From the NCBI GenBank assembly GCA_036508135.1, contig DATCHW010000175.1, positions 1 to 28,506 of the forward strand: a stretch of 28,506 bases of DNA. Direction: 5' to 3'. Numbering within the stretch: the stretch's first letter is position 1; every line of letters begins with the position of its first letter. Under the pieces are notes generated by a model, which worked only from the letters and a program-made list of their open reading frames with translations, did no database searches and was not told the origin of the DNA. This DNA is from DATCHW01 sp036508135 (lineage in GTDB: Bacteria; Bacteroidota; Ignavibacteria; Tepidaquicellales; Tepidaquicellaceae). Below, one piece after another: positions 1 through 7,804 of this stretch. Both the position numbers and the translations under genes were made by a program.

Positions 1-6
1 AACCCC

Positions 7-26
7 CCCCGCCGCAAGCGGCGGGG
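7..26. repeat. GC-rich perfect hairpin at window edge
   Basis: Nine-base arms CCCCGCCGC (7-15) and GCGGCGGGG (18-26) are exactly complementary around AA. The motif matches the hairpin in the dispersed repeats at 8535-8554 and 21823-21842 except for four bases, which change as two complementary pairs. What lies to the left is outside the window, so whether this belongs to a complete repeat copy or a terminator cannot be decided. Confidence 0.6.
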
Positions 27-240
27 TATTAAACCTTTGTGAATTAATTACAGAAAATTTTGTTTTCACTAAAGAATGACAATCATCAAATAATTCAATA
101 TATATTTCAATAAACAACAGGGGTATCTGGTTTCCCTTTACTTGAGACCCTTTTTCTATTCTTTTATACTAAAATTGTTCATTTGAAATATTTTGAGTAA
201 AAAGTAAATTTTTTAATAAATAAATTAAATTTTTAATATT

Positions 241-1284
241 ATGATTAAAGTAAAAGGATATGCAGCACAAAGTGCTAAATTGGATTTGGCTCCCTGGAAT
301 TTTGAAAGACGTGAAGCCGGACCACACGATGTTCAATTCGAGATTTTATATTGCGGAGTATGCCACTCCGATCTTCATCAGGTAAGGGATGAATGGGGGG
401 GATCAATTTTTCCAATGGTTCCGGGACATGAACTGGTCGGCAAAGTAGTAAAAGTCGGAAACCATGTTAATAAATTTAAAGCCGGAGACCTTGTTGGAGT
501 TGGCTGTATGGTAGATTCATGCAGAACCTGTGACAATTGCAAAGATAGGCTGGAACAATTCTGCGAAAACGGAAACTCAATGACTTATAACGGATATGAG
601 CAGGATAAGAAAACAGTTACATATGGAGGGTATTCAAATACAATCGTTGTGAATGAAGATTTTGTTTTAAAAGTTTCTGAAAAATTACACCTCCCGGCAG
701 TTGCTCCGTTGCTTTGCGCAGGTATTACCACTTATTCTCCCTTAAAACACTGGAAAGTCGGAAAAGGACATAAGCTTGGTGTTCTGGGACTTGGAGGTCT
801 TGGACATATGGCTGTAAAATTCGGAGCGGCATTCGGCGCTGAAGTTACCGTATTAAGTTCATCTTTATCAAAAAAAGATGATGCATTAAAATTAGGTGCC
901 CATAAATTTATCGTCACAACCGATATGGAACAACTTAAAAGCGTTACCGATTATTTTGATTTTATAATCGATACAGTTTCGGCTGAACATAACTATAATT
1001 TTTATTTAACATTGTTGAGAACAAATGGCACACATATTTGCGTCGGAGCACCTCCGACCCCATCTGAATTCTCTGCCTTTGGTTTGATTATGGGAAGAAA
1101 AAGCCTTGCTGGTTCTTTAATCGGCGGAATTGCCGAAACGCAGGAAATGCTGGATTTCTGTGCTGATAATAATATTGTATCCGAAATAGAGTTGATTGAT
1201 ATTAAAGATATCAATAAAGCATACGAAAGAATGCTGAAGAGTGATGTCCGGTATCGTTTTGTAATCGATATCGCTACTTTATAA
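241..1284 (+). CDS. Zinc-dependent alcohol dehydrogenase / aldehyde reductase (CAD/YahK-like MDR family)
   Basis: Medium-chain dehydrogenase/reductase of 347 aa, the usual length for the cinnamyl-alcohol dehydrogenase/YahK branch, expected to interconvert aldehydes and primary alcohols in the cytoplasm. The catalytic zinc ligands are visible as C41 (CGVCHSD), H63 (PGHE) and C159 (LLCAG). The structural zinc site is C94, C97, C100 and C108. The Rossmann motif GLGGLG is at 183-188, and the second strand ends in a serine-rich SSSLSKK (206-212) instead of an acidic residue, which in this family favours NADP(H). The ATG at 241 gives the full N-terminus; there is no Shine-Dalgarno sequence upstream, as with most genes here. 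It is followed by a 290-bp gap and is probably monocistronic. Substrate unknown. Confidence 0.93.
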   Translation: MIKVKGYAAQSAKLDLAPWNFERREAGPHDVQFEILYCGVCHSDLHQVRDEWGGSIFPMVPGHELVGKVVKVGNHVNKFKAGDLVGVGCMVDSCRTCDNCKDRLEQFCENGNSMTYNGYEQDKKTVTYGGYSNTIVVNEDFVLKVSEKLHLPAVAPLLCAGITTYSPLKHWKVGKGHKLGVLGLGGLGHMAVKFGAAFGAEVTVLSSSLSKKDDALKLGAHKFIVTTDMEQLKSVTDYFDFIIDTVSAEHNYNFYLTLLRTNGTHICVGAPPTPSEFSAFGLIMGRKSLAGSLIGGIAETQEMLDFCADNNIVSEIELIDIKDINKAYERMLKSDVRYRFVIDIATL

Positions 1285-1551
1285 ATATTTTACGTTTTAC
1301 TCTTGAAGATATAACAGGTATTGCAAATTATTTTCCAAGTAATGAATTTGAATTGAATTGACGTCGCATAATCATCCCCCATAAGTTTTTATATAACAAT
1401 AGTGATATAAATAATTGCTACTTAAAATTTAACATATTTTTTTTATTAATAAAATCAAAAAGTTTTCCCACTTTCCTAACTATATAGCCCAATATTACCG
1501 GGAAAAAATCATACAATTTATATTTGAATTAAATATTTTATTGTTTAATTT

Positions 1552-1573
1552 AATGATACCTAAAGGTGTCATT
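1552..1573. promoter_or_regulatory. Near-perfect palindrome over the Rrf2 gene start (candidate operator)
   Basis: Nine-base arms AATGATACC (1552-1560) and GGTGTCATT (1565-1573) flank TAAA, with a single mismatch. The palindrome ends one base before the ATG at 1575, exactly where an autoregulating Rrf2 repressor would block transcription or translation. It does not closely match the textbook NsrR consensus, so the link to the adjacent regulator is inferred from position. Confidence 0.5.
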
Positions 1574-1574
1574 T

Positions 1575-2012
1575 ATGAATTTAAGCAAAACATCTCAGTA
1601 CGCTTTAAAGGTTTTAAATCATATGGCGGTTAATGACGAAAATCAATTTTCGGCAAAGACTCTCCACAATAAATTAAAAATACCCTATCCTTACCTCAGA
1701 AGATTATTGACAAAGCTTTCGAACAACAAATTATTGAAAAGTACAAAAGGCAGATGCGGAGGTTATGTGTTCGCTAAAAAAATGGAGTCTATATATCTAT
1801 CCGACATTCTTACCGCTACTGATGAACCGGAGATTTTAAGTACCTGTGCCTTCGGTTTAGATAAATGTCTGATTGCAGAAAAATGCGCAATTCATGATAG
1901 ATGGATAGAGGCAAAAGAAAAAATTCTTGAAGTACTGCAAACAACGAATTTAAAAGATTTAAGAAATAACACAAAACACCAATCTTTATTAAATAAAAAA
2001 CAAAAAAATTAA
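1575..2012 (+). CDS. Rrf2 family Fe-S transcriptional regulator
   Basis: A 145-aa winged-helix regulator of the Rrf2 family (IscR/NsrR/RsrR relatives). The N-terminus LSKTSQYALKVLNHMA is the typical Rrf2 first helix, the wing carries GRCGGYVF (59-66), and three cysteines C91, C98 and C104 followed by H107 lie where the family binds an Fe-S cluster; C98 and C104 have the IscR/NsrR five-residue spacing, while the first gap is one longer. A GTG at 1566 would also open the frame, but it lies inside the palindrome and adds residues atypical of the family, so the ATG at 1575 is preferred. It ends 4 nt before a heme-copper-type operon. From the operon partners I infer NO or redox sensing and control of those genes; the ligand is not proven by sequence. 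Confidence 0.88.
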   Translation: MNLSKTSQYALKVLNHMAVNDENQFSAKTLHNKLKIPYPYLRRLLTKLSNNKLLKSTKGRCGGYVFAKKMESIYLSDILTATDEPEILSTCAFGLDKCLIAEKCAIHDRWIEAKEKILEVLQTTNLKDLRNNTKHQSLLNKKQKN

Positions 2013-2016
2013 CATT

Positions 2017-2574
2017 ATGGTTGATTCACAAATGGTTCTAAACGGACAAACTATTGCATACACCTTCTATGCAATAGCTATCATCCTTTTAATGATTTGG
2101 TTTGGATTGAGGGTGACCAAAACAGGAAAAGATTCAAGAGTAAAACCGGCACTGTTCTATTCATTTGTCGGCTTCCTTGTGGTTTTGGGGGTTTCACTTC
2201 ATATAATTACATATAATACAATCCCATGGGCATCGATGGATTTGAACAGGGCTGATATCAAACCTGATAAAGTGTTTAATATCTCGGTTGAAAATCACAA
2301 GTTTTATCTGCCTTCGGAAAAACTGATAATAAACACAAATGATAAAGTTCTTTTTGATGTTACTTCAAAAGATTTGACTTATGGATTCGGATTATTCCGG
2401 AACGATAACTCAATGCTATTCCAGATGCAGGTAGTACCGGGACATAGAAATGATGTAATGTGGAAATTTGATAAACCGGGTATTTACACAATACGCTCAA
2501 CAGAGTATTCGGGTCCAAAGGGTGCCTATATGATTTTAAAAGATGTGGTTGAAGTATTAGATAATAAAAAATAA
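2017..2574 (+). CDS. Cupredoxin-fold membrane subunit II without CuA ligands (NO reductase-like)
   Basis: 185 aa with two N-terminal membrane segments (about 14-31 and 45-66) and an exported cupredoxin domain (about 85-182), the layout of heme-copper oxidase subunit II. The CuA loop normally reads C-x3-C-x3-H-x2-M; here the aligned positions are S161, S165, G169 and M172, and the earlier histidine position is Y122 (in LTYGFGL). All CuA ligands but the methionine are therefore lost with the loop spacing intact, so it should not accept electrons from cytochrome c and the complex is more likely quinol-fed. It starts 4 nt after the Rrf2 stop and ends 29 nt before subunit I, so the three genes look like one transcript. 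The fold assignment is strong, the physiological role inferred. Confidence 0.82.
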   Translation: MVDSQMVLNGQTIAYTFYAIAIILLMIWFGLRVTKTGKDSRVKPALFYSFVGFLVVLGVSLHIITYNTIPWASMDLNRADIKPDKVFNISVENHKFYLPSEKLIINTNDKVLFDVTSKDLTYGFGLFRNDNSMLFQMQVVPGHRNDVMWKFDKPGIYTIRSTEYSGPKGAYMILKDVVEVLDNKK

Positions 2575-2603
2575 GATTAATTATAAATTCAAATAATAAA
2601 AAT

Positions 2604-4235
2604 ATGAATTTCAAAGATACTTTTTTAAACGGAGAGCAGGGGCTGTTTAAACCTGCCGGTTTAACACCGATACAAAAGCTGGTTCTCAGGTTTGTAGTGG
2701 TCGGGTTGATTTATTATGGTTTTGCCGTGATTGAAGGAATGATAATGAGGATATATCAGATAGAACCAATTTCCGCAATACCTGATTATCAATATTTTGC
2801 AATATTAACAGCTCACCCTCTGGTGGGAATATTTGGTTCTACATATTCCATAGTATTTGGTGCCTTTCTTTTTCTGGTACCCTTTCTGATGAAGAAACCT
2901 TTATGGAGCTATAAACTGGGTAACTGGACTTTCCTATTGATTGCAATTGGAACATTTACTTTTTGGTTTGCAGGATTTTTATCGCACTATGCACCTCTTT
3001 ACACATTATATTGGCCGTTGCCCGCAGATTTTGCACAATTCAGTCCTTTAGGCGGAACATTTTTCGTTTTAGGAATTGCCTTGGTCATGCTGGGAACAGT
3101 ATTTTTTGTTATTAACATTTTTAAAACCATCACCTACACACCGGAAGGATGGGAAAAACAACCGGTAGGTGCATTGCTGGGTTCAGCATTGGGATTGAGC
3201 GGCTTGAAAAATTTATTCAGAAAAAAAGAAAATAGAAAAGAGCACCTTGTATCATTACCCGTGGCAGCAATTGCAAGAGGAACTGTTGATACCGCATTAA
3301 ATGCAAGCATAATTTTATTTACCGGAGTACTTATATTGATTTACCTGATAGGACATTTGCTGGGATTCGATTTAAAATCAACTGCAATAGATGCTTTGCT
3401 GTACAAGAATTGGTTCTGGTGGGGTCTGGATTTAATAGCCGATGGACTTGTATTGATTTTTGTTGCAGGTACGTGGTATTTATTAGCGACTTTGATAACC
3501 GGAAAAAATTTGTTTATGCAGAATATTGCAAGGGCTGCATTGCTCGTTGAATTGGTAGTATCCTGGACGGTATGGTCTCATCATTTATTATCAGACCAGG
3601 CTCAACCTGGAATTCTGAAAGTTTTATCGGGAGAAATGGTAACCGCTTTTGAATTAATCACACAGGGTTTGGCATTTTTTATTACGTTAGCAACTTTATG
3701 GAGTGCACGTCCTTTGAAAATGTCCAATGAACTTAAATTCTTACTTGGCGGTCTTCTTGGTTTTGGTCTTGCAGTCCCTGCAGGTATTATGCAGGCAGAT
3801 ATAGGATTGAACCGTATATTACATAATACACAATGGGTCGTTGGTCCGCATGTACATGTAGCTATTTTGGTCGGTTTAACGATGACGCTGTATTCGGCAA
3901 TATATATCCTTTTCCCGATCGTTACAAATGGAGCAAAGCTTTATAGTCAGAAACTTGCTAATTTACATTTCTGGGCGCATTTGATAGGAGGAATTGGGAT
4001 GGGTGCATTTATGGGTATGGCAGGATTAAAAGGAATGCTCAGACGTTCAATTTACTTTAACGGAGAATTCAATATTTATATGGTACTTGCCGGACTTTGC
4101 GGAGCTTTGTTATTAATAGCTTTCCTTTCATTCTTTATTAATATAGTAATGAGTGTGGGATTAAAAGGTGTGATTGGAATATTTACTCCTTCAAAAATTG
4201 ATTCTAAAGAGTTATTACCTGCGGAAACAAAATAG
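2604..4235 (+). CDS. Heme-copper superfamily subunit I, non-canonical NO reductase type (His to Asp at a metal ligand)
   Basis: 543-aa polytopic membrane protein with the heme-copper catalytic-subunit pattern: H71 in TAHPLVG (low-spin heme), H326-H327 in WSHHLLSD (metal B ligands), H416 and H418 in GPHVHVA (high-spin and low-spin hemes). The helix VI motif that is HPEVY in oxygen reductases and HLWVEG in NorB reads DLIADG: D276 replaces the third metal-B histidine and D280 sits where NorB has its conserved glutamate. The gap from D280 to H326 (46 residues) is almost the same as in NorB (about 47), supporting the alignment. There is no Tyr-His cross-link motif, arguing against an oxygen reductase. 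Non-canonical NO reductase families (such as sNOR and gNOR) with an Asp in this site have been proposed; I place it there rather than in cNOR/qNOR. Exact family assignment is uncertain. Confidence 0.8.
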   Translation: MNFKDTFLNGEQGLFKPAGLTPIQKLVLRFVVVGLIYYGFAVIEGMIMRIYQIEPISAIPDYQYFAILTAHPLVGIFGSTYSIVFGAFLFLVPFLMKKPLWSYKLGNWTFLLIAIGTFTFWFAGFLSHYAPLYTLYWPLPADFAQFSPLGGTFFVLGIALVMLGTVFFVINIFKTITYTPEGWEKQPVGALLGSALGLSGLKNLFRKKENRKEHLVSLPVAAIARGTVDTALNASIILFTGVLILIYLIGHLLGFDLKSTAIDALLYKNWFWWGLDLIADGLVLIFVAGTWYLLATLITGKNLFMQNIARAALLVELVVSWTVWSHHLLSDQAQPGILKVLSGEMVTAFELITQGLAFFITLATLWSARPLKMSNELKFLLGGLLGFGLAVPAGIMQADIGLNRILHNTQWVVGPHVHVAILVGLTMTLYSAIYILFPIVTNGAKLYSQKLANLHFWAHLIGGIGMGAFMGMAGLKGMLRRSIYFNGEFNIYMVLAGLCGALLLIAFLSFFINIVMSVGLKGVIGIFTPSKIDSKELLPAETK

Positions 4236-4295
4236 AATATCGTTTTAAAAAATACTGCATGTTCAAAAGGCAAAAGGATTTGCTAATATTAGATT

Positions 4296-4325
4296 CTCGT
4301 TCCCCATCTTGGGATGGGGAACGAG
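4296..4325. terminator. Hairpin between convergent genes, probable terminator
   Basis: Thirteen-base perfect arms (4296-4308 starting CTCGTTCCCC and 4313-4325) around a 4-base loop, followed on the plus strand by a T-rich stretch. It lies between the end of subunit I and the end of the convergent peptidase gene. It could equally be a member of a dispersed palindrome family. Confidence 0.65.
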
Positions 4326-4336
4326 GATATATTTTT

Positions 4337-5446
4337 TTACTTTCCTATCTTAGCTCTGAGTTCGGGGCTTAATGCATTCAGCGGTAATACAAGAGTGATT
4401 GTATTAATGCCGAAATAAGTTTCGGACACATCAATAAATCCTTTTAAAGGTCCTACTGGTCCCCAGGAATTTTTAACATAGAAGAACGTCTTTCCGGCAC
4501 CGGTTTGTTTTAGTCCTATTATATGCATCAGGTGGTCATCCTGCGTAGTAAGATTTTCAAAAAGTTCCTGCCTTGTATCCTGCGTATATGCAATTTCCTT
4601 TTCATCGGGATTCACAGGTGAACTTAATTCCGTTTTATTTTCCGGATTCATTGCAAAACCCAATTTTTGACTGAAAAACCTGTTGGATACATCTGCATCC
4701 CAGCCGACAGTGTAATCATGCATCACGGCATATTTAGTGGCTTCGATGAGTTCATCAATTGGGATATTATAAAATAATCCGCCGGAATAATTATCGGGTA
4801 CTTCTACATTAAATGGTTTATAAAAAGGATGATGTGTGAAAGAAGTTAGTCCGATATAATCATCCTGATTGAATTTCAGTATCTTGTCAGCGAATTCTCT
4901 CGGTGTATATTCATTTCCCTCATAAGTAAATTTTTCAGGGACTTTTCCGAACTTTTCATCAAGCATTCTGTTGTAGTTATTCTGCCAATCCGGAGAAATA
5001 GGAATATTGACCAATACACTGTCGAGAAAAGCTTTAAGTTTCACATCGAAGCCCATATGGTTGATTGCTCCGCCGCTTGTATTAGGGTAAACACTCTGAG
5101 GGACTATTCCGTATTTAGCCACACTCGGGAATACGTCGTGTCCGAATGCACCTTCGGTGAAGCGTGTGAATCCCTGCCTCAGCAGATAGTTTTTGGCTTT
5201 TTCAAAATAAATATTCCTTACTATGAACATTTCTGATAAGTCTGGATGTTCAATCCCCTGCTTCATCAATTCGGATTCAAGAATTGAGACGACAGAAAAG
5301 CACCAGCAGGTTCCGCTCATCGCCTGATCTTTCACTTCTGTAGCGCCGAGAAGTTTTACGTCTTTTAACTCCTGGGAAAAAGAATTCCCGATAAAGAAAA
5401 ATGTAAGAACAAGAATTATAGATGTTAATAAATTTGTTTTTCTCAT
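4337..5446 (-). CDS. Secreted C1B-type cysteine peptidase (bleomycin hydrolase/PepC-like)
   Basis: Papain-fold peptidase of 369 aa with an N-terminal signal peptide (residues 1-25, hydrophobic core ending NSFSQ). Active-site residues are in order: Q41 in VKDQ, C47 in SGTCWCF, H308 in LMHIIG and N326 in VKNSWG. The late histidine and the long insert between C47 and H308 are typical of the C1B branch (aminopeptidase C/bleomycin hydrolase), which is normally cytoplasmic and about 450 aa; this one is shorter and carries an export signal. It is therefore expected to act in the periplasm or outside the cell. It is transcribed towards the NO reductase operon and stands alone. Confidence 0.88.
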   Translation of the reverse strand: MRKTNLLTSIILVLTFFFIGNSFSQELKDVKLLGATEVKDQAMSGTCWCFSVVSILESELMKQGIEHPDLSEMFIVRNIYFEKAKNYLLRQGFTRFTEGAFGHDVFPSVAKYGIVPQSVYPNTSGGAINHMGFDVKLKAFLDSVLVNIPISPDWQNNYNRMLDEKFGKVPEKFTYEGNEYTPREFADKILKFNQDDYIGLTSFTHHPFYKPFNVEVPDNYSGGLFYNIPIDELIEATKYAVMHDYTVGWDADVSNRFFSQKLGFAMNPENKTELSSPVNPDEKEIAYTQDTRQELFENLTTQDDHLMHIIGLKQTGAGKTFFYVKNSWGPVGPLKGFIDVSETYFGINTITLVLPLNALSPELRAKIGK

Positions 5447-5499
5447 AAATATTATTTAATAGTTACTAATCGTTCCCAATTCCGTACGAGCTCCCTATG

Positions 5500-5541
5500 C
5501 CTCGGGACAGGCCGGGATCCTCGACAAGGGATAACCCGAGG
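5500..5541. repeat. GC-rich inverted repeat in AT-rich gap
   Basis: CCTCGGG (5500-5506) and CCCGAGG (5535-5541) form the ends of a GC-rich patch that also contains GGGATCC and CCGGG blocks, unlike the AT-rich DNA on both sides. It lies between divergent genes (peptidase and asparaginase-like). It looks like debris of the dispersed palindromic repeats in this genome; no full-length match within the window. Confidence 0.4.
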
Positions 5542-5692
5542 GTAAATGAGAACAAGGTTATAAAAAACTTTTCTTAAAATGTGTAAATTATTTTTAAAAA
5601 AATATGCGGAAATGAATTTAATTCATCCGGTATGTTGTAAAAAATATTTGTGTTTCCGGTTCTTCTGGAAATAATTAAATTTACAGAAAAGA

Positions 5693-6181
5693 ATGAAAAT
5701 ACTATTTATACAAACAGGCGGAACAATTGACAAGGATTATCCAAAGCAAACAAAAGGATATGCTTTCGAAATTGGTGAGCCCGCAGTAAAACGAATACTC
5801 GAAAGAATTAATCCTGTCTTCAAATATGAAATCAAGACACTGATGAAAAAAGACAGCCTCGAGATAGACGATGAAGACAGAAAAAAAATATTCGATATGT
5901 GTATGAATACCGGCTATGATAAAATCATTATCACACACGGAACCGATACTATAATAGAGACATCGAAATTCTTATCAAAGATTAAGAATAAGGTAATAAT
6001 TCTCACCGGTGCAATGAAGCCGGAAAGATTTAAGGATTCTGATGCAGAGTTCAATCTCGGCACAGCAATCGGAGCTATAGGAGTTGTTTCAGAAGGAGTT
6101 TACATTGCTATGAATGGTATAGTCCTGCCTGCAGACAAAACAAAGAGAGACACCAAGACAGGGAAATTTTTAAAAACTTAA
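5693..6181 (+). CDS. Single-domain asparaginase-like protein (N-terminal domain only)
   Basis: 162 aa covering only the N-terminal catalytic domain of L-asparaginase/glutaminase, against about 330 aa for the two-domain enzymes. The active-site motifs are intact: TGGTID with T11, THGTDT with T84-D85, and LTGAMKP with K109, corresponding to the nucleophile threonine and the Thr-Lys-Asp triad. There is no signal peptide, so it is cytoplasmic. It ends cleanly with a stop and no trace of a C-terminal domain follows, which argues for a naturally short form rather than a recent truncation. Whether it hydrolyses asparagine or has another amide substrate cannot be told; full asparaginases place active sites at a domain interface that this protein lacks within one chain. 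Confidence 0.82.
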   Translation: MKILFIQTGGTIDKDYPKQTKGYAFEIGEPAVKRILERINPVFKYEIKTLMKKDSLEIDDEDRKKIFDMCMNTGYDKIIITHGTDTIIETSKFLSKIKNKVIILTGAMKPERFKDSDAEFNLGTAIGAIGVVSEGVYIAMNGIVLPADKTKRDTKTGKFLKT

Positions 6182-6191
6182 AATCATTAAC

Positions 6192-6215
6192 TTTACGAAT
6201 CGGTAGATTCGTAAA
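6192..6215. repeat. TTTACGAATC inverted repeat, copy 1
   Basis: Perfect ten-base arms TTTACGAATC (6192-6201) and GATTCGTAAA (6206-6215) around GGTA, then GAGGGGG. The same arms recur at 8656-8679, 14878-14901, 19597-19651 and 21907-21962. It begins 10 nt after the asparaginase-like stop codon and could act as an RNA 3' hairpin, but no T tract follows directly. Confidence 0.75.
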
Positions 6216-6314
6216 GAGGGGGAAATATGCTGCGGGACGAGAATGATTTATTTTTTTTGAATTCCATTCTACATAATAATGTTCTATTTTATAACCAAAT
6301 TAAATTTTAATATA

Positions 6315-7751
6315 ATGAAAAAGATAATTTTCTTATTTGTTTTATCTTTAATTTTTTCAAAATTTTCTTTCGCACAGCTTGATGATGTTTTGAAAAAAGT
6401 CACAAAAAATGTCGCAAATGTAGAATTGTTCGAGGAGAAAAACATAACAACATCCATTGATGATGCCTTACCCGTTGCGTTCTGGCTTAAAGATTTTGAC
6501 TTAGAACGCGTACCTGTCGAGCCGGAAACTTATGATTTCAACAATCTCGGACCCGGATATTACAGATTTACCGTTCAGTCATATTGCCTGCATGCAGGTA
6601 CGTATGGACCAACAAAGGGTTCAGGTTATCTTATGGCTCCGCTTAAGGGAAAAAGGTCAGATCTTGTTTACAATGTTTTGAACAGGTCTGTTGAACACCC
6701 CGAAATTGCTCAGCACGATATTCAGGTTTTTTTATGGGGAATTGTTGACGGAGTAAAATTCAGTGATTACAGCCTGGAATTTCAAAATAAAATAAGACCT
6801 CTTGTTACACCCGAAGAAATTGCAGATTTAACGTTGGACCTTAAAAATGTACCTCTCGAAGTAATGCCGGAAGAAATCAGAAAAGTTGCAAAATATTACC
6901 AGGATTTAAGAGCTAAGATTACTAATCCAAATATTACTTATAATGAGATTGAAAGTGCGGCGATGCTGAATGGCTATCTTCCTGCTGATCCATTTTCCAA
7001 ATATGTGCAGAAAGGACTCTGGTCATATATCGGAAATGGATTTTATATGAGAGATCTGCCTATTTCTTATCCGGAATCTGTAATTGAAATTTACAGACCG
7101 CTTTATGTAAACTCATCAAAAGATGCAAAAGGAAGATTATCATCCCTTGAGAATGCAGGAAGTAAAATTGAAATCACTTATGATGATGACCCCGGAAGAG
7201 ATGTAATTACTTTCGACGGAAAAAACTATCCTATCTGGAGATTCAAGTCTATTAAATTAACAGGTCTTAATCCCGGAGAAGAACTTATCCTTGATAATCC
7301 GGGATGGGCTGTGAAAGATGATGGTGAACCCTTGAAAAATACAGGTCAGGGTTTCAAGGATTTTCATTTACAGTATGACCCTACATATAATGAGTACGAA
7401 CAGAGAATAAAAGACGTAAAAAACGAAATCAAGGAAATGGATGATTACATTAAACTGAAAAAAAGTCAGTCAGGACAGGGACATAAAGGTGACGATGAAT
7501 GGGCTGACAAGCATATTAATGATGGTATGAAAGCGGCATTAGACCCGTTGAATAAAAAAGACCAGGAGAGTTGGATAAGGAAACATCTGAATATGGTCTC
7601 TGACTGGTGGAACAATTCATCCGGAGCACTCGCAGGAGAAGAGAACAATGATAACGGTGGTAAGAAAGCTGATGTTTCCAGAACACCTGCAGTTCCTGCA
7701 ACTAACGGAATGCAGAGATTAGTTCCATCTGCACGGAAATTTGGTAGTTAA
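6315..7751 (+). CDS. Secreted protein of unknown function
   Basis: 478 aa from the preferred ATG at 6315, which places a standard signal peptide (MKKIIFLFVLSLIF, ending SFAQ) at the N-terminus; an in-frame ATG at 6279 would put 12 extra residues before it. The mature protein is soluble and mixed in character with no membrane segments and no T9SS tail. A glycine-rich block with SYCLHAGTYGPTKGSGYL (about residues 84-101 of this form) and a following charged helical part look like the conserved core. The C-terminal third is rich in Lys, Glu and Asp and then low in complexity (GGKKADVSRTPAVPATNG). I do not recognise a catalytic family. Probably periplasmic or extracellular; monocistronic, with a hairpin after the stop. 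Confidence 0.78.
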   Translation: MKKIIFLFVLSLIFSKFSFAQLDDVLKKVTKNVANVELFEEKNITTSIDDALPVAFWLKDFDLERVPVEPETYDFNNLGPGYYRFTVQSYCLHAGTYGPTKGSGYLMAPLKGKRSDLVYNVLNRSVEHPEIAQHDIQVFLWGIVDGVKFSDYSLEFQNKIRPLVTPEEIADLTLDLKNVPLEVMPEEIRKVAKYYQDLRAKITNPNITYNEIESAAMLNGYLPADPFSKYVQKGLWSYIGNGFYMRDLPISYPESVIEIYRPLYVNSSKDAKGRLSSLENAGSKIEITYDDDPGRDVITFDGKNYPIWRFKSIKLTGLNPGEELILDNPGWAVKDDGEPLKNTGQGFKDFHLQYDPTYNEYEQRIKDVKNEIKEMDDYIKLKKSQSGQGHKGDDEWADKHINDGMKAALDPLNKKDQESWIRKHLNMVSDWWNNSSGALAGEENNDNGGKKADVSRTPAVPATNGMQRLVPSARKFGS

Positions 7752-7761
7752 ATAAATATCT

Positions 7762-7793
7762 GCACAGAGTGTTTTTCATCAAGCACTCTGTGC
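7762..7793. terminator. Hairpin between convergent genes
   Basis: Perfect ten-base arms GCACAGAGTG (7762-7771) and CACTCTGTGC (7784-7793) with a 12-base loop, lying between the stops of two convergent genes. There is no clear T tract, so a bidirectional terminator is likely by position only. Confidence 0.55.
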
Positions 7794-7804
7794 TAAAATG
7801 AATA

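Noticed and set aside
1566..2012. GTG start at 1566 for the Rrf2 gene
   Set aside because: It falls inside the palindrome and adds three residues before a standard Rrf2 N-terminus at ATG 1575.
2604..4235. Canonical cytochrome oxidase or qNOR assignment
   Set aside because: It lacks the HPEVY motif of oxidases, the NorB HLWVEG motif and any fused cytochrome c or qNOR N-terminal extension, and its subunit II has no CuA ligands.
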